Assembly (NCBI GenBank): GCA_012959765.1
Contig: DUCO01000006.1
Location: forward strand, 62,914 to 126,913
From: Dehalococcoidia bacterium
Lineage (GTDB): Bacteria > Chloroflexota > Dehalococcoidia > Lucifugimonadales > Lucifugimonadaceae
Direction of reading: 5' to 3'
DNA length: 64,000 nt
Part shown: positions 25,902 through 35,210 of the stretch, in pieces
How the letters are laid out: each line of letters begins with the position of its first letter
How positions within the stretch are numbered: the stretch's first letter is position 1
Made by a program: the position numbers and the translations under genes
The notes under the pieces: model-generated
Seen by the model: the letters and a program-made list of their open reading frames with translations, nothing else
Databases searched by the model: none
What the model was told of the DNA's origin: nothing

Positions 25902-28196
25902 TTGACTATTGAAACAAAAGCGAACGCAGGCGAACGAGAATTCAAGCAGTTTGGTAAGCGGTACCGAAAAGTCGACGGTGATGACAAGGTCACGGGCCGA
26001 GCAATATTCGGAGCTGATTTCACCGCACAGGGGTCGCTGTTTGCCAAGTTCGTTCGTAGCCCACATGCGCACGCACGAATCGTCTCTATCGACACCTCGG
26101 CGGCAGAAGCCATGCCCGGTGTTGAGGCGGTGTGTACTGCGGCCGACTTCCCGTCAGACGTTTCAGGCGATGTCGACACAGGTGAGGTTGAAATTGGAAT
26201 TCAATTTCTTGCCAACCTGATCATGGGTCGCCGAAAAGCACTGTTCGAGGGGCACCCGGTTGCTGCTGTCGCCGCAACCGATGTTCATATCGCTGAAGAA
26301 GCTGCTCGACTGGTGAAGGTTGAGTACGAAGTTCTTCCTGCAGTTACCGATCCGATCGAGGCGATGTCTCCTGATGCGCCGTTGTTGCACGAGGGTCTTA
26401 TCGCTACTTCGCTTTCAGGATCTGCTGATAATCCCAGCAACATTGCGGGTCATATGGAGGGCGGTAAGGGCGACGTCGAAAAGGGATTTGCTGAGTCGGA
26501 CGTTGTTGTGGAGCGAACGTATCGAACTGCGCTTGTTCACCAGGGTTATTTGGAGCCAGAAGCCGAGACGGTTCACTGGCATGCAGATGGTCGCATCGAT
26601 GTTTGGGCCAACTCGCAGGGATCGTTCCCGCTTCGCCAGAACATGTCGAACCTGCTGGGTGTTGATGTAAGCAAGATCAAGGTGATGCCGCTCGAAGTTG
26701 GTGGGGCATTCGGGGCGAAGAACACACCTCGGGTATCGCCAGTTGCAGCGATTCTTTCTCGCAAATCGGGTAAGCCGGTCAAGATTGTTCTCACTCGTGA
26801 AGAGGTGCTTAAGGCGACGGGTCCGGCGTCGGGTGCTGTTGTTACGGTCAAGATGGGTGGAACTAAAGACGGTATTTTGAAAGCGGCCGAAGCACGATTG
26901 GTGTTTGGTGCCGGTGGATTCCCTGGATCGCCAGTTTTGCGAGGTATGCAGACGATTTTTGCCTGCTACCAGCCCGAGAATTCGAAGGTTGATGCTTACG
27001 ACGTTGTGACGAATGCTCCTCGTGTTGCTGCCTATCGAGCGCCGGGTGCGACTGTGGCTACTTTCTGTGGTGAGTCGACTATCGACGAACTTGCACGCGA
27101 GCTCGGGTACGACCCGATGGACTTCCGGATTAAAAACGCATCTAGAGAAGGCGACTCGAACATTGACGACGAGGTCTACACACGCATCGGTATCGTCGAG
27201 ATGCTGGAGGCGGTGAAGGCTTCTGATGAGTACAACCGACCTATCAAAGAGAGCGCAAACGGATGGCCGGTGGGTCGTGGTGTTGGCATTGGCTGGTGGC
27301 CGTGCGGCATCGAAATTTCAAGCGCTCGGGTGATGGTCAACCACGATGGCGGAGTTGATGTTGCGACCGGTGCGGTTGACCTGCACGGGGTTCGTACTGG
27401 ATCTGCGCAGGTTGCAGCCGAGACGCTTGGTATCGAGCCTGAAGAAGTGCATGTTCACACTGCCGACACCGAAGGTATTCCCTACACAGGCAACGCTGCG
27501 GGTTCTCGAATAACTCGAACTTTGAGTCAGGCTATTTTTAAGGCTGGCTCGGCGGTTATCGAGCAGATGAAAGAGAAAATGGCCGTTCGATTCGGTGTCG
27601 ACACTGAGTTTGTCGAATACGAAGACGGCTACTTCTACGCTCGTGACAACCAGGATTCGAAGGTGTCGTTCAAGGACGCAGGTGCAGCAGTAACGAAGAA
27701 CGGTTCGAACATTACGGCCACAGCTTCGAACGATCCGGGGATGCGCCCGGCTAACGGTTACGCGATGGCGGTTGCCGATGTTGAGGTTGACCCCGACACG
27801 GGCAAGGTTCAACTCACCGATTTCACTCTGTTCCAGGATGTTGGTAAGTGTGTGAACCCGACTCAAGTTGAGAGTCAGATGCAGGGTGGAGCTGTTCAGG
27901 GCATCGGGTGGGCGCTGTCGGAGGAGTATGTGTTCGACGATCAGGGGCTGATGCGTAACGCATCGTTCCTCGATTACCGGATGCCGACTGCTCTCGATCT
28001 GCCAATGATTGGCACTGTAATTCTCGAAAAATCGGCTGATGACGGCGCTTTTGGTATCAGGGGCGTTGGCGAACCACCGATCATTCCACCCCCGGCTGCA
28101 ATTGCGAACGCAATTCGTGATGCCGCGGGAGTTCGAATGGGCATGTTGCCTATGAGTCCGGAGCGGGTGTTCGAAGCGATGAAGGAATCGGAATAG
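25902..28196 (+). CDS. Xanthine dehydrogenase-family molybdopterin-binding large subunit (orphan)
   Basis: A 764-residue molybdenum hydroxylase large subunit. R-S-P-H-A-H-A is near residue 48, the usual G-G-x-F-G-x-K appears as G-G-A-F-G-A-K, then A-Y-R-A-P-G, and the C-terminal G-I-R-G-V-G-E-P-P carries the catalytic glutamate. Such subunits hydroxylate aldehydes, purines or N-heterocycles using Mo-cofactor. No FAD or iron-sulfur subunit is adjacent; it may use those at 37568-38922. The TTG start at 25902 directly precedes T-I-E-T-K. The A-Y-R-A-P-G motif differs from the A-Y-x-C-S-F-R of CO dehydrogenase form I, so CO oxidation is unlikely. Confidence 0.9.
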   Translation: MTIETKANAGEREFKQFGKRYRKVDGDDKVTGRAIFGADFTAQGSLFAKFVRSPHAHARIVSIDTSAAEAMPGVEAVCTAADFPSDVSGDVDTGEVEIGIQFLANLIMGRRKALFEGHPVAAVAATDVHIAEEAARLVKVEYEVLPAVTDPIEAMSPDAPLLHEGLIATSLSGSADNPSNIAGHMEGGKGDVEKGFAESDVVVERTYRTALVHQGYLEPEAETVHWHADGRIDVWANSQGSFPLRQNMSNLLGVDVSKIKVMPLEVGGAFGAKNTPRVSPVAAILSRKSGKPVKIVLTREEVLKATGPASGAVVTVKMGGTKDGILKAAEARLVFGAGGFPGSPVLRGMQTIFACYQPENSKVDAYDVVTNAPRVAAYRAPGATVATFCGESTIDELARELGYDPMDFRIKNASREGDSNIDDEVYTRIGIVEMLEAVKASDEYNRPIKESANGWPVGRGVGIGWWPCGIEISSARVMVNHDGGVDVATGAVDLHGVRTGSAQVAAETLGIEPEEVHVHTADTEGIPYTGNAAGSRITRTLSQAIFKAGSAVIEQMKEKMAVRFGVDTEFVEYEDGYFYARDNQDSKVSFKDAGAAVTKNGSNITATASNDPGMRPANGYAMAVADVEVDPDTGKVQLTDFTLFQDVGKCVNPTQVESQMQGGAVQGIGWALSEEYVFDDQGLMRNASFLDYRMPTALDLPMIGTVILEKSADDGAFGIRGVGEPPIIPPPAAIANAIRDAAGVRMGMLPMSPERVFEAMKESE

Positions 28197-28284
28197 TGTT
28201 TTCGGGCGCCTTGGACGCTATTACTTTTTAGTGCATCGATATGAAGGCAGCGTTAATATCTGGGGCTCCTTGAGGTAAACAGTA

Positions 28285-29961
28285 TTGGCTGAATCGAAAG
28301 CTGGGCCGTTTCAAGAAGAGTGGAAAGATCACGGGCTTACGCCTCGTCAGATCAAGCTGACGCTGATTGGCGTGATGTTCGCGATGTTCCTCGCATCGCT
28401 GGACCAGACGATTGTTGCGACCGCGATCCCTCGGATTATGGCTGACCTCGATGGGTTCGACAGGTTTACGTGGATTTCGACCGCGTACATTGTTGCTTCA
28501 ACTTCGGTAGTGCTGATTACGGGTGCGGTTTCCGACGTTTACGGTCGGAAGTGGCTGTTCGTGGGGGCGATCATGATATTCCTTGTCGGATCAGTGCTCG
28601 CGGCAAGTTCGCCGACCATGAACGCATTGATTATTTTCCGTGCGGTTCAGGGTCTTGGTGGCGGGATGATCATGGCGTTGTCGTTCGTGACGATCGCCGA
28701 CCTGTTTCCACCGCAGGAACGTGCCAAGTACATGGGGATTATCGCCGCGATGTTCGGGGTTTCCTCGGTGATAGGTCCGACGCTTGGCGGGTTCATTACC
28801 GACCAGCTTTCATGGCACTGGATTTTTCTTGTGAACATTCCGGCGGGAATTCCGATTATCTTCCTGTTTATAAAGTTCTTCCCGAACGCGAAGAAGGATG
28901 GCCCCACGCGGAAGATCGATGTCGGTGGTGCGGTTCTTATTGTGTTGGCGATCGTTCCTGGTCTTCTCGGGCTGTCGTGGGGCGGGAACCAATATGAGTG
29001 GTCTGATCCGCTTGTAGTGGGCTCTCTGGTGTTCAGCGGGGCGATGCTGGTCGTATTTGCTCTGTATGAGACTCGGGTTGCTGATCCGCTGCTTCCGTTG
29101 GCGGTGTTTAAGAACCGGGTCGTTGGAATTGCTCTGTTTGTAACGCTGCTTACGGGGTTTGCGATGTTCGGGGCGATCTTCTTCGTTCCGCTGTTGTTCC
29201 AGGGCGTGCTTGGTGCTTCGCCGACAGCCAGTGGTAGCTTCCTGACGCCGATGATGCTGGGAATCGTGTTTGGTGCGGCTATGAGCGGGCAGCTGCTTTC
29301 TCGAACTGGTGGGCATTATCGAATTCAGGGGATTATCGCCGTTTCGATAATGGCGATAGGTATCTTCTTCTTGAGCCAGGTGAGCAGTAGTACAACACAT
29401 GCGTATGCTCTGACTTCTGCGATTGCTATGGGGTTTGGGCTGGGTATTTCGTTCCCGGTTTACACAATCGCCATTCAAAACGGTGTTCCGCAGCAGTATT
29501 TGGGTATTGCGACCTCTTCGGCGCAGTTCTTCCGCTCTGTGGGTGGATCGATCGGCCTGGCGTTGTTCGGGTCGTACATGGTTCGTCAGTTCAAAGACGG
29601 TATGCAGGAGAATTTGCCAGACGCAGCGCTTGAGGCAGTGCCGCCGCAGTTGCTCGATACGATTACCAGCAATCCGAACGCGCTGTTGAATCCCGAAGCA
29701 TCTGAAAGCCTGATGAGCGCATTTGCGGCGTCGGGTGAATCAGGTGCTGCGTTGGGTGTTCAGGTGTTCGATGCGATCAGAGAATCGCTGGCCGGTGCCA
29801 TTGGTGACGTGTTCTTCCTGGCGTTCATGTTTGTGGTGGCCGCGGTGATTGCGACGGCGTTCATCCGAGAGGTTCCGTTGCGCAAGCGAGGTGGTCCGCC
29901 GGGTAAGGCAGCTGGCGAAGCATTAGCAGACTCAGCCGCCACACCGACCGACCCCGGATAG
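28285..29961 (+). CDS. DHA2-family (EmrB/QacA-type) MFS drug exporter
   Basis: A 558-residue major facilitator with 14 predicted helices. The motifs L-D-Q-T-I-V-A-T-A-I-P-R-I (helix 1, with the DHA2 aspartate), V-S-D-V-Y-G-R-K (motif A) and G-x-x-x-G-P-x-L-G-G (motif C, G-P-T-L-G-G-F) are typical. It probably exports hydrophobic compounds with proton antiport. The start is TTG at 28285 with GAGG nearby. It lies 88 bp behind the orphan Mo-hydroxylase subunit and could be in the same unit. Confidence 0.9.
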   Translation: MAESKAGPFQEEWKDHGLTPRQIKLTLIGVMFAMFLASLDQTIVATAIPRIMADLDGFDRFTWISTAYIVASTSVVLITGAVSDVYGRKWLFVGAIMIFLVGSVLAASSPTMNALIIFRAVQGLGGGMIMALSFVTIADLFPPQERAKYMGIIAAMFGVSSVIGPTLGGFITDQLSWHWIFLVNIPAGIPIIFLFIKFFPNAKKDGPTRKIDVGGAVLIVLAIVPGLLGLSWGGNQYEWSDPLVVGSLVFSGAMLVVFALYETRVADPLLPLAVFKNRVVGIALFVTLLTGFAMFGAIFFVPLLFQGVLGASPTASGSFLTPMMLGIVFGAAMSGQLLSRTGGHYRIQGIIAVSIMAIGIFFLSQVSSSTTHAYALTSAIAMGFGLGISFPVYTIAIQNGVPQQYLGIATSSAQFFRSVGGSIGLALFGSYMVRQFKDGMQENLPDAALEAVPPQLLDTITSNPNALLNPEASESLMSAFAASGESGAALGVQVFDAIRESLAGAIGDVFFLAFMFVVAAVIATAFIREVPLRKRGGPPGKAAGEALADSAATPTDPG

Positions 29962-30308
29962 GGCTTGTGGCGTGAATGGCGTGCCGTTGTGTTCCCCAGA
30001 AATAGGTTTCGTGTCTCCCTGCGCTAGGTCGCGCCCGGGAAAAACGTGTGCCATAGCGATTTTGAGTTCAGATCTGGATGTGGTTAATTGGTATCCTAGA
30101 AAGCGACGACCGAGTTCCCCTGCATGGCGCGCCGCGGAGAAATTGATGTAAGGTGCTTAATATCACTACCTGTTGTGGTTTGATGCACAAATCACACTAG
30201 TAGTAGTAGGTTTTGATGAATTGGCACTAATGGCCTACTAATTTGGGTGATTAGGATTAATGTTCACACGTCAATATGTGAGTTGTTCTCCGGCTTGGAC
30301 ACGTCACT
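29962..30308. other. Intergenic stretch without recognised feature
   Basis: About 350 bp downstream of the exporter. It includes a short TAGTAGTAGTAGG run near 30200. I see no clear terminator, RNA gene or coding pattern. Confidence 0.4.
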
Positions 30309-30473
30309 ATGCGAACTGATCAAACAAACAAAGCAAAAGAACTCATCGCCGCGCTTGGCGTTATTGGGCAAGCTCAAGAGCTGGGTGCTGATGATGACAA
30401 ACTCTTGGAACTGGCGGCGCACGTGCGCACAGCTGAGAGCGAATTCCGTGTGCTTTCCGGGCAAGCGACCTAG
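30309..30473 (+). CDS. Possible small protein of 54 residues
   Basis: ATG 30309 to TAG 30471-30473 encodes a 54-residue helical, mildly acidic protein. It starts M-R-T-D-Q-T-N-K-A-K-E-L-I-A-A-L-G and has the central acidic stretch G-A-D-D-D-K-L-L-E-L-A-A. The amino-acid pattern is that of a real soluble protein, unlike the overlapping longer frame (30247-30510), which is rich in Cys, Trp and Arg. The ribosome site is poor. No family is recognised. It converges with folB. Confidence 0.45.
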   Translation: MRTDQTNKAKELIAALGVIGQAQELGADDDKLLELAAHVRTAESEFRVLSGQAT

Positions 30474-30506
30474 CTTAACGGTCTTGTTCGCTTCCTTAGT
30501 TCCGCA

Positions 30507-30887
30507 CTAACGAGTGCGTCGAACGATCACTCCGACTGCCGCGGCTTTTCTGACAGCGCCCGGTTTGCGAACTGTGACTTCAACCGATTGCGCCCGTTCG
30601 TTTTCCAGTTCCAGGCAGATTTCCGCGACGCGCGCAGCGAGCGCTTCGACGAGTCCGTAGCTTGATGCTTCTATTTCCGTCGTGATTGCCTTCGATATTG
30701 TTCGATAGTTGATCGTGTCTTCGATGGCGTCGGATTTGCCGGCGGCTGAGAGATCGGCGTTTATCTCGATATCAATTGTTATTCGCTGCCTGGTTAGTCG
30801 TTCCCACGGATTTATTCCGATGATGCAGTCGAGTTCCAGTTGCTCGATTCGCACGGTGTCGAATTGTTGGGAGTTGTTTGATGACAT
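30507..30887 (-). CDS. folB: Dihydroneopterin aldolase
   Basis: A 126-residue FolB. I-G-I-N-P-W-E-R (active-site glutamate), I-N-Y-R-T-I-S-K and V-E-A-L-A-A-R-V-A match the family, followed by V-x-V-R-K-P. It converts dihydroneopterin to 6-hydroxymethyl-dihydropterin in folate synthesis. Last gene of the folE-SDR-folB group on the minus strand. Confidence 0.92.
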   Translation of the reverse strand: MSSNNSQQFDTVRIEQLELDCIIGINPWERLTRQRITIDIEINADLSAAGKSDAIEDTINYRTISKAITTEIEASSYGLVEALAARVAEICLELENERAQSVEVTVRKPGAVRKAAAVGVIVRRTR

Positions 30888-30963
30888 TTACTTGAGGTGT
30901 TTTGGGAGACGAGTGGAGATTGTTGCTTCGGTAGATTAAATGATTTCAAGAGTCGGATGAAAA

Positions 30964-31695
30964 TCACTGGATGTGGCGACCGCCGTCGACGTTTACGGTT
31001 TCGCCAGTAATGAAGTCGTTTTTGATTAGCATCATCATCGCATCTGCCACTTCGTTGAGCGATCCCATTCGGTCGGCTGGTCCGAGATCGATCTCGATTT
31101 CATTTCGAGGTCGGTCGGTTGGAATATCGGAAGGGGGCAGTATTGCACCAAGCGATATTTCGTTTGCCTGAACATTTGGCGCCATTGATAGAGCGAGCGT
31201 GCGGGTGAGGCCTGAAACCGCTGTTTTGGTAACCCCGTAGGCGAATCGTGTTGGGCGGGCTGTGCGCCAGTCGTTGAGGCTGATTATTTTGCCGGGTGAA
31301 TCGGAGGTCAGTTGTGATTGCATCGCCTGTGCGAGCAGGAATGGTGCTCGCACATTGATGGCAAAATGTCGGTCCCAGTTTTCGATTGACACATCATCTA
31401 GCCCGACCTTGTCGAAAATCGAAGCGTTGTTGACTAGGATCTCGATAGGCCCGAGTTGATCTTCAACCGCGGCGGCAAGCGCGGCGACCTGAGTGGCATC
31501 TTCGAGATCAGCCTGGATTGTTACTGCCTGGCTGCCCATTGATTGGATTAGCGAGGCAGTTTCTTGCGCGTCGGTTTCCGATCGCCCGTAGTGAACTGCC
31601 ACCCGGCATCCTGCGTCGCCAAGTGCGAGCGCGAGTGCCCGCCCTACTCTTAGACCTGCGCCAGTGACAAGGGCTACTTTTCCGTTTGGATCCAT
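30964..31695 (-). CDS. Short-chain dehydrogenase, pteridine-reductase-like
   Basis: A 243-residue classical SDR. T-G-A-G-L-R-V-G at residues 10-17 (with R, as in pteridine reductases/FolM, favouring NADPH), N-N-A-S near residue 89, Y-G-V-T-K catalytic pair and the end V-D-G-G-R-H. Position between folE and folB makes a dihydromonapterin/dihydrofolate reductase role likely, since SDRs of this type (FolM) reduce pterins. A generic dehydrogenase cannot be excluded. Confidence 0.85.
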   Translation of the reverse strand: MDPNGKVALVTGAGLRVGRALALALGDAGCRVAVHYGRSETDAQETASLIQSMGSQAVTIQADLEDATQVAALAAAVEDQLGPIEILVNNASIFDKVGLDDVSIENWDRHFAINVRAPFLLAQAMQSQLTSDSPGKIISLNDWRTARPTRFAYGVTKTAVSGLTRTLALSMAPNVQANEISLGAILPPSDIPTDRPRNEIEIDLGPADRMGSLNEVADAMMMLIKNDFITGETVNVDGGRHIQ

Positions 31696-31727
31696 GTGAA
31701 GGCGTTACTTTTTCTGAGAAATGGCGA

Positions 31728-32363
31728 TTAGGACTGGCGGACGTGGCTGAAGAATTCGTCGCGGGTGATCGAGTTCTTCTTGAACAGGCCCCGAACAGCG
31801 CTTGTAGTCATGGTGGCGTTGGGCGTTCGCACACCTCTCATCGCGGTACACAGGTGTTGGGCTTCGATAACTACGCCAATGCCTGCGGGTTCGATTAGCT
31901 CTTCTATCGTGGTGGCGATTTGCTGCGTCATTCGTTCTTGAACTTGCAGGCGTTTTGCGAACATTTCGACAAGTCTTGGAATCTTGGAAAGGCCAATGAC
32001 TTTCTGATTCGGCAGGTAGCCGACGTGGGCTTTTCCGTGGAAAGGCAGCAGGTGGTGCTCGCAGAGTGAGTAGAAATCGATGTCTTTCACTACGACCATC
32101 TCGTCGTATTCAACATCGAACATTGCGCCGTTGAGCAGCTCGACCGGGTCGGTTGAGTATCCGGAAAGCAGTTCGTCGTACATGTTGGCGACGCGCATTG
32201 GGGTGTCGGCTGTTCCCTGTGCGTCCACACCTTCACCGATGGCCATTAGCATCGTGGTGATGCCGTTCGCTATTACCTGTTTACAGGAAGAATCGAGCAG
32301 TGTTCCGTCTTCGAAATCGAACTGGGAGAAGTCGGTCTCAGATGGAGATTCCATGATGGTCAT
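31728..32363 (-). CDS. folE: GTP cyclohydrolase I
   Basis: FolE of about 211 residues. Diagnostic: D-T-P-x-[13 protein letters not shown]-x-G-K-A-H-V-G-Y (zinc ligands Cys and His), [14 protein letters not shown] and H-L-C-T-A-M-R-G-V (third zinc ligand). It turns GTP into dihydroneopterin triphosphate, the first step of folate synthesis. I chose ATG 32363; ATG 32354, ATG 32405 or a TTG at 32471 are alternatives, and none has a good ribosome site. It follows the MoaD-like gene. Confidence 0.93.
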   Translation of the reverse strand: MTIMESPSETDFSQFDFEDGTLLDSSCKQVIANGITTMLMAIGEGVDAQGTADTPMRVANMYDELLSGYSTDPVELLNGAMFDVEYDEMVVVKDIDFYSLCEHHLLPFHGKAHVGYLPNQKVIGLSKIPRLVEMFAKRLQVQERMTQQIATTIEELIEPAGIGVVIEAQHLCTAMRGVRTPNATMTTSAVRGLFKKNSITRDEFFSHVRQS

Positions 32364-32489
32364 TCTAGGGCGTCCAAAATCTGTGCTTAGTAGTCTCGAA
32401 TGCATTTTAGATGCGCTTATATTCGGAAGTGGTGCGCCAATTCTATCAACGGGCGAGAAGTGCGTTCGCAAGCCTGTTTGAGATCGTGC

Positions 32490-32759
32490 TTAGAGCAGGC
32501 CGCCGGAGATTGCGGTGATGAAGTGAACTTCGGTATCGGGTTCGAGCTTCTGGAGAAGGCCGCGACGGGTGGCGACATGGCCGACAATCGCTGCCAACCC
32601 CGGCTTGAGTTTGTCATCTTCGACGAGATGGCTCTTCGTACCGGGGTGGGCTGCTTCTATATTGTCGATCAGCTCGCGAAGGTTCTTCGCGGGCACGTCT
32701 ACCCGCTCTGCGCCGTTTGCGTACTTGCGCAGAGCGTAAGGGAGGAAAACTGTTGCCAT
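32490..32759 (-). CDS. MoaD/ThiS-family sulfur-carrier-like protein
   Basis: An 89-residue ubiquitin-like protein with an N-terminal strand A-T-V-F-L-P, L-R-E-L-I-D-N-I and the C-terminal I-S-G-G-L-L. Carriers of this fold are activated on a terminal Gly-Gly; here two leucines follow, so trimming would be needed. MoaD donates sulfur for molybdopterin, matching the two Mo-hydroxylase large subunits directly upstream (31 bp gap). An alternative is a dedicated carrier for another sulfur pathway. Confidence 0.8.
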   Translation of the reverse strand: MATVFLPYALRKYANGAERVDVPAKNLRELIDNIEAAHPGTKSHLVEDDKLKPGLAAIVGHVATRRGLLQKLEPDTEVHFITAISGGLL

Positions 32760-32790
32760 TTATACGTTCTCCCTATGAAGGTAGAACTGA

Positions 32791-35058
32791 TTAGTCGCCG
32801 TTCTGTGCTTCTAGGATACGACCAGGTTTGACTGGAAGTTCGTAAAAGGGTTTGCCAATTGCTTCCTTGACGGCCTGTGTGACTGCGGAAAGCGGTGGGC
32901 AGATTGGAACTTCACCGACTCCTCGGACACCGTAAGGGTGCAGCGGGTTCGGCACTTCGACCATAATCGTGTCGATCATAGGCATGTCGAGAGAAGTTGG
33001 CATGCGGTAGTCGAGGAACGACTTGTTGGCCATGGTTCCATCATCGGTGATGAAGTATTCTTCGTTCAGCGCCCAGCCAATACCCTGCACAACTCCGCCC
33101 TGAATCTGACCTTCAGCGTACTGCGGGTAGACTGCCTTGCCAACATCCTGAACTGCTGTGTATCGAATAACGTCGGTCTTGCCGGTGGCGAGATCGATTT
33201 CGAGGTCGCAGATCTGAACACCGTAAGCGTTACCGGCTTCGGCGAGGTTTACGGATGAAGTTGAGGTTGCCGGTCCGCCTGTGGGATCGAGCTTGCCTGC
33301 AAGTTCCTGAATTCCGATCGAATCGCCATTGGCCGTGAATGTGCCATCGGCAAATTCGACGTTGCTTACTTCGGTCTCCCAGAGATCGGCAACTCGGCTT
33401 TTGAGTTCGACAACCAGCTTCTGGGCGGCGTTGTAAGCAGCCAAGCCAGTTGTGTAAGTCGTTCGGGATCCACCGGTTACGCCCGTGAAACCAATCGAGT
33501 CGGTGTCGGGAATGCTGACGTGGAAGTCTTCAACCGGGATGCCGAGTACTTCGGCGGCCTGCATAGCGATAGAGGTTCGGGTGCCACCGATGTCGGCAGA
33601 ACCTTCGTTCATCATTACGGTTCCGTCGTCCTGGAGCATGAGGTCGCAGGTCGACTTGCCGCCACCGTTCATCCAGTAGGCAGAAGCGATACCGCGTCCG
33701 CGTGCCTTGCCGGCCGGGGCGTCGCCGAGTGGTGACTGCCAGTGGTCGGAATCTCTGGCAGCTGCGAGACATTCCTCAAGGCCAACTCGAATGAACTGCA
33801 CACCGTCACCACGTCGGGTGCCTTCGTGAGCAGCGTTGTCGAGTCGGAACTGGATCTTGTCGACTCCGAGTTCGTCACAGATTTCGTCGATGACGGTCTC
33901 GATTGCGAACGATGCCTGCGGTGAGCCGGGTGCTCGGTAGGCAGCGGATTTTGGCTTGTTGACGAGTACGTCGTAGCCGGTGATTCGTGAGGTTGGAAAG
34001 TCGTAGCAGGCGAATACACAGATTGCTGCTGCGCCAACTGCTGATCCGGGGAATCCGCCGGCTTCGAGCATGAGATCGGTGTCAGCGGCAGTGATTTTGC
34101 CGTTGGTTACACCGATTTTCATTCGAATTTTGCCACCGGGGGCCGGGCCAGTTGCTTCGAAGACCGACGAGCGGTCCATGACGAGCTTGACCGGTCGTCC
34201 ACCAGCTTTTCGAGAAAGAAGTGCGGCGATAGGTGCGAGGTAGACAACTGTCTTGCCCCCGAAACCACCGCCGATTTCGACGTAGTTCACTTTGATCTTG
34301 GACTCAGGAAGATGGAGCAGGCCAGCAACCTGTGAACGAACGCCGAACGAACCCTGCGTGCTGGACCAGACGGTCAGGTTGTCGTCCTGTGCCCAGATAG
34401 CGGTTGCGTTGTGTGGCTCGATGTAGCCCTGGTGAACCATCGACATTGTGACAGTTCGCTCAATGACTAGGTCGGAGTTTGCAAATGCGTCGTCGACGTC
34501 ACCGAACTCGTGCCTGAATATACGTGCGACGTTTGTGTTTTCTACGTTTTCACCCAAATGGTCGCCAACGAGGCCTTCCAGGATAACCGGTGCGTTATCT
34601 GCCATAGCAGCGTCGACATCGGTGATAGCGGTAAGTACTTCGTACTCGACCTTGATCGCCTGAGCGGCGTCCTGAGCTGTGTTGCGGTCGACAGCTGCGA
34701 CGGCTGCAACAACGTGTCCCTTGTAGTGGACTTTGTCGAACGCCATGACGTTCGATTGGCCACGTCGGAGGTTCACGTTGCCTTCGCCGGTATCGATCGT
34801 CTTGTCGTCGGCCTGTGGGAAGTCGTCGTTGGTTAGAACGGCGAAAACGCCGTCCATTGCCTCAGCGGCTGAAGTATCGATGCCCTTGATTCGAGCATGG
34901 GCGTGTGGGCTGCGGAGTACGTCTCCCCAGATAAGACCGGGAACTTTTACGTCGCCACCGTAGATGGCTCGGCCAGTGACCTTGTCCAGGCCATCGTGCC
35001 GGATAGGTGATTTACCAATTACCTTGTAATCAGTCTTTGTCTCGTAGGTTGCGACCAT
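32791..35058 (-). CDS. Xanthine dehydrogenase-family molybdopterin-binding large subunit, L1
   Basis: A 755-residue Mo-hydroxylase large subunit. R-S-P-H-A-H-A near residue 50, G-G-G-F-G-G-K, A-Y-R-A-P-G-S-P-Q and the catalytic region G-V-R-G-V-G-E-V-P near the end are intact. It is a close tandem paralogue of L2 immediately upstream. The ATG has AAGGAAA as ribosome site. It probably forms an M-S-L complex with the subunits at 37568-38922; substrate unknown. The MoaD-like gene follows. Confidence 0.92.
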   Translation of the reverse strand: MVATYETKTDYKVIGKSPIRHDGLDKVTGRAIYGGDVKVPGLIWGDVLRSPHAHARIKGIDTSAAEAMDGVFAVLTNDDFPQADDKTIDTGEGNVNLRRGQSNVMAFDKVHYKGHVVAAVAAVDRNTAQDAAQAIKVEYEVLTAITDVDAAMADNAPVILEGLVGDHLGENVENTNVARIFRHEFGDVDDAFANSDLVIERTVTMSMVHQGYIEPHNATAIWAQDDNLTVWSSTQGSFGVRSQVAGLLHLPESKIKVNYVEIGGGFGGKTVVYLAPIAALLSRKAGGRPVKLVMDRSSVFEATGPAPGGKIRMKIGVTNGKITAADTDLMLEAGGFPGSAVGAAAICVFACYDFPTSRITGYDVLVNKPKSAAYRAPGSPQASFAIETVIDEICDELGVDKIQFRLDNAAHEGTRRGDGVQFIRVGLEECLAAARDSDHWQSPLGDAPAGKARGRGIASAYWMNGGGKSTCDLMLQDDGTVMMNEGSADIGGTRTSIAMQAAEVLGIPVEDFHVSIPDTDSIGFTGVTGGSRTTYTTGLAAYNAAQKLVVELKSRVADLWETEVSNVEFADGTFTANGDSIGIQELAGKLDPTGGPATSTSSVNLAEAGNAYGVQICDLEIDLATGKTDVIRYTAVQDVGKAVYPQYAEGQIQGGVVQGIGWALNEEYFITDDGTMANKSFLDYRMPTSLDMPMIDTIMVEVPNPLHPYGVRGVGEVPICPPLSAVTQAVKEAIGKPFYELPVKPGRILEAQNGD

Positions 35059-35210
35059 TCGATTTCCTTAGTGGATCAACGTTGTTGCAATCCGATTAGT
35101 GAGCAATTTCCAAATTCTTTAGGAAACAAGTCGGCCGGGAAGCCGTAAAAAGCTCACGGCCATTCTATTCGATCTTGCTAGCCAGCCCGTTTCATGATTT
35201 TCAAGCAGTC

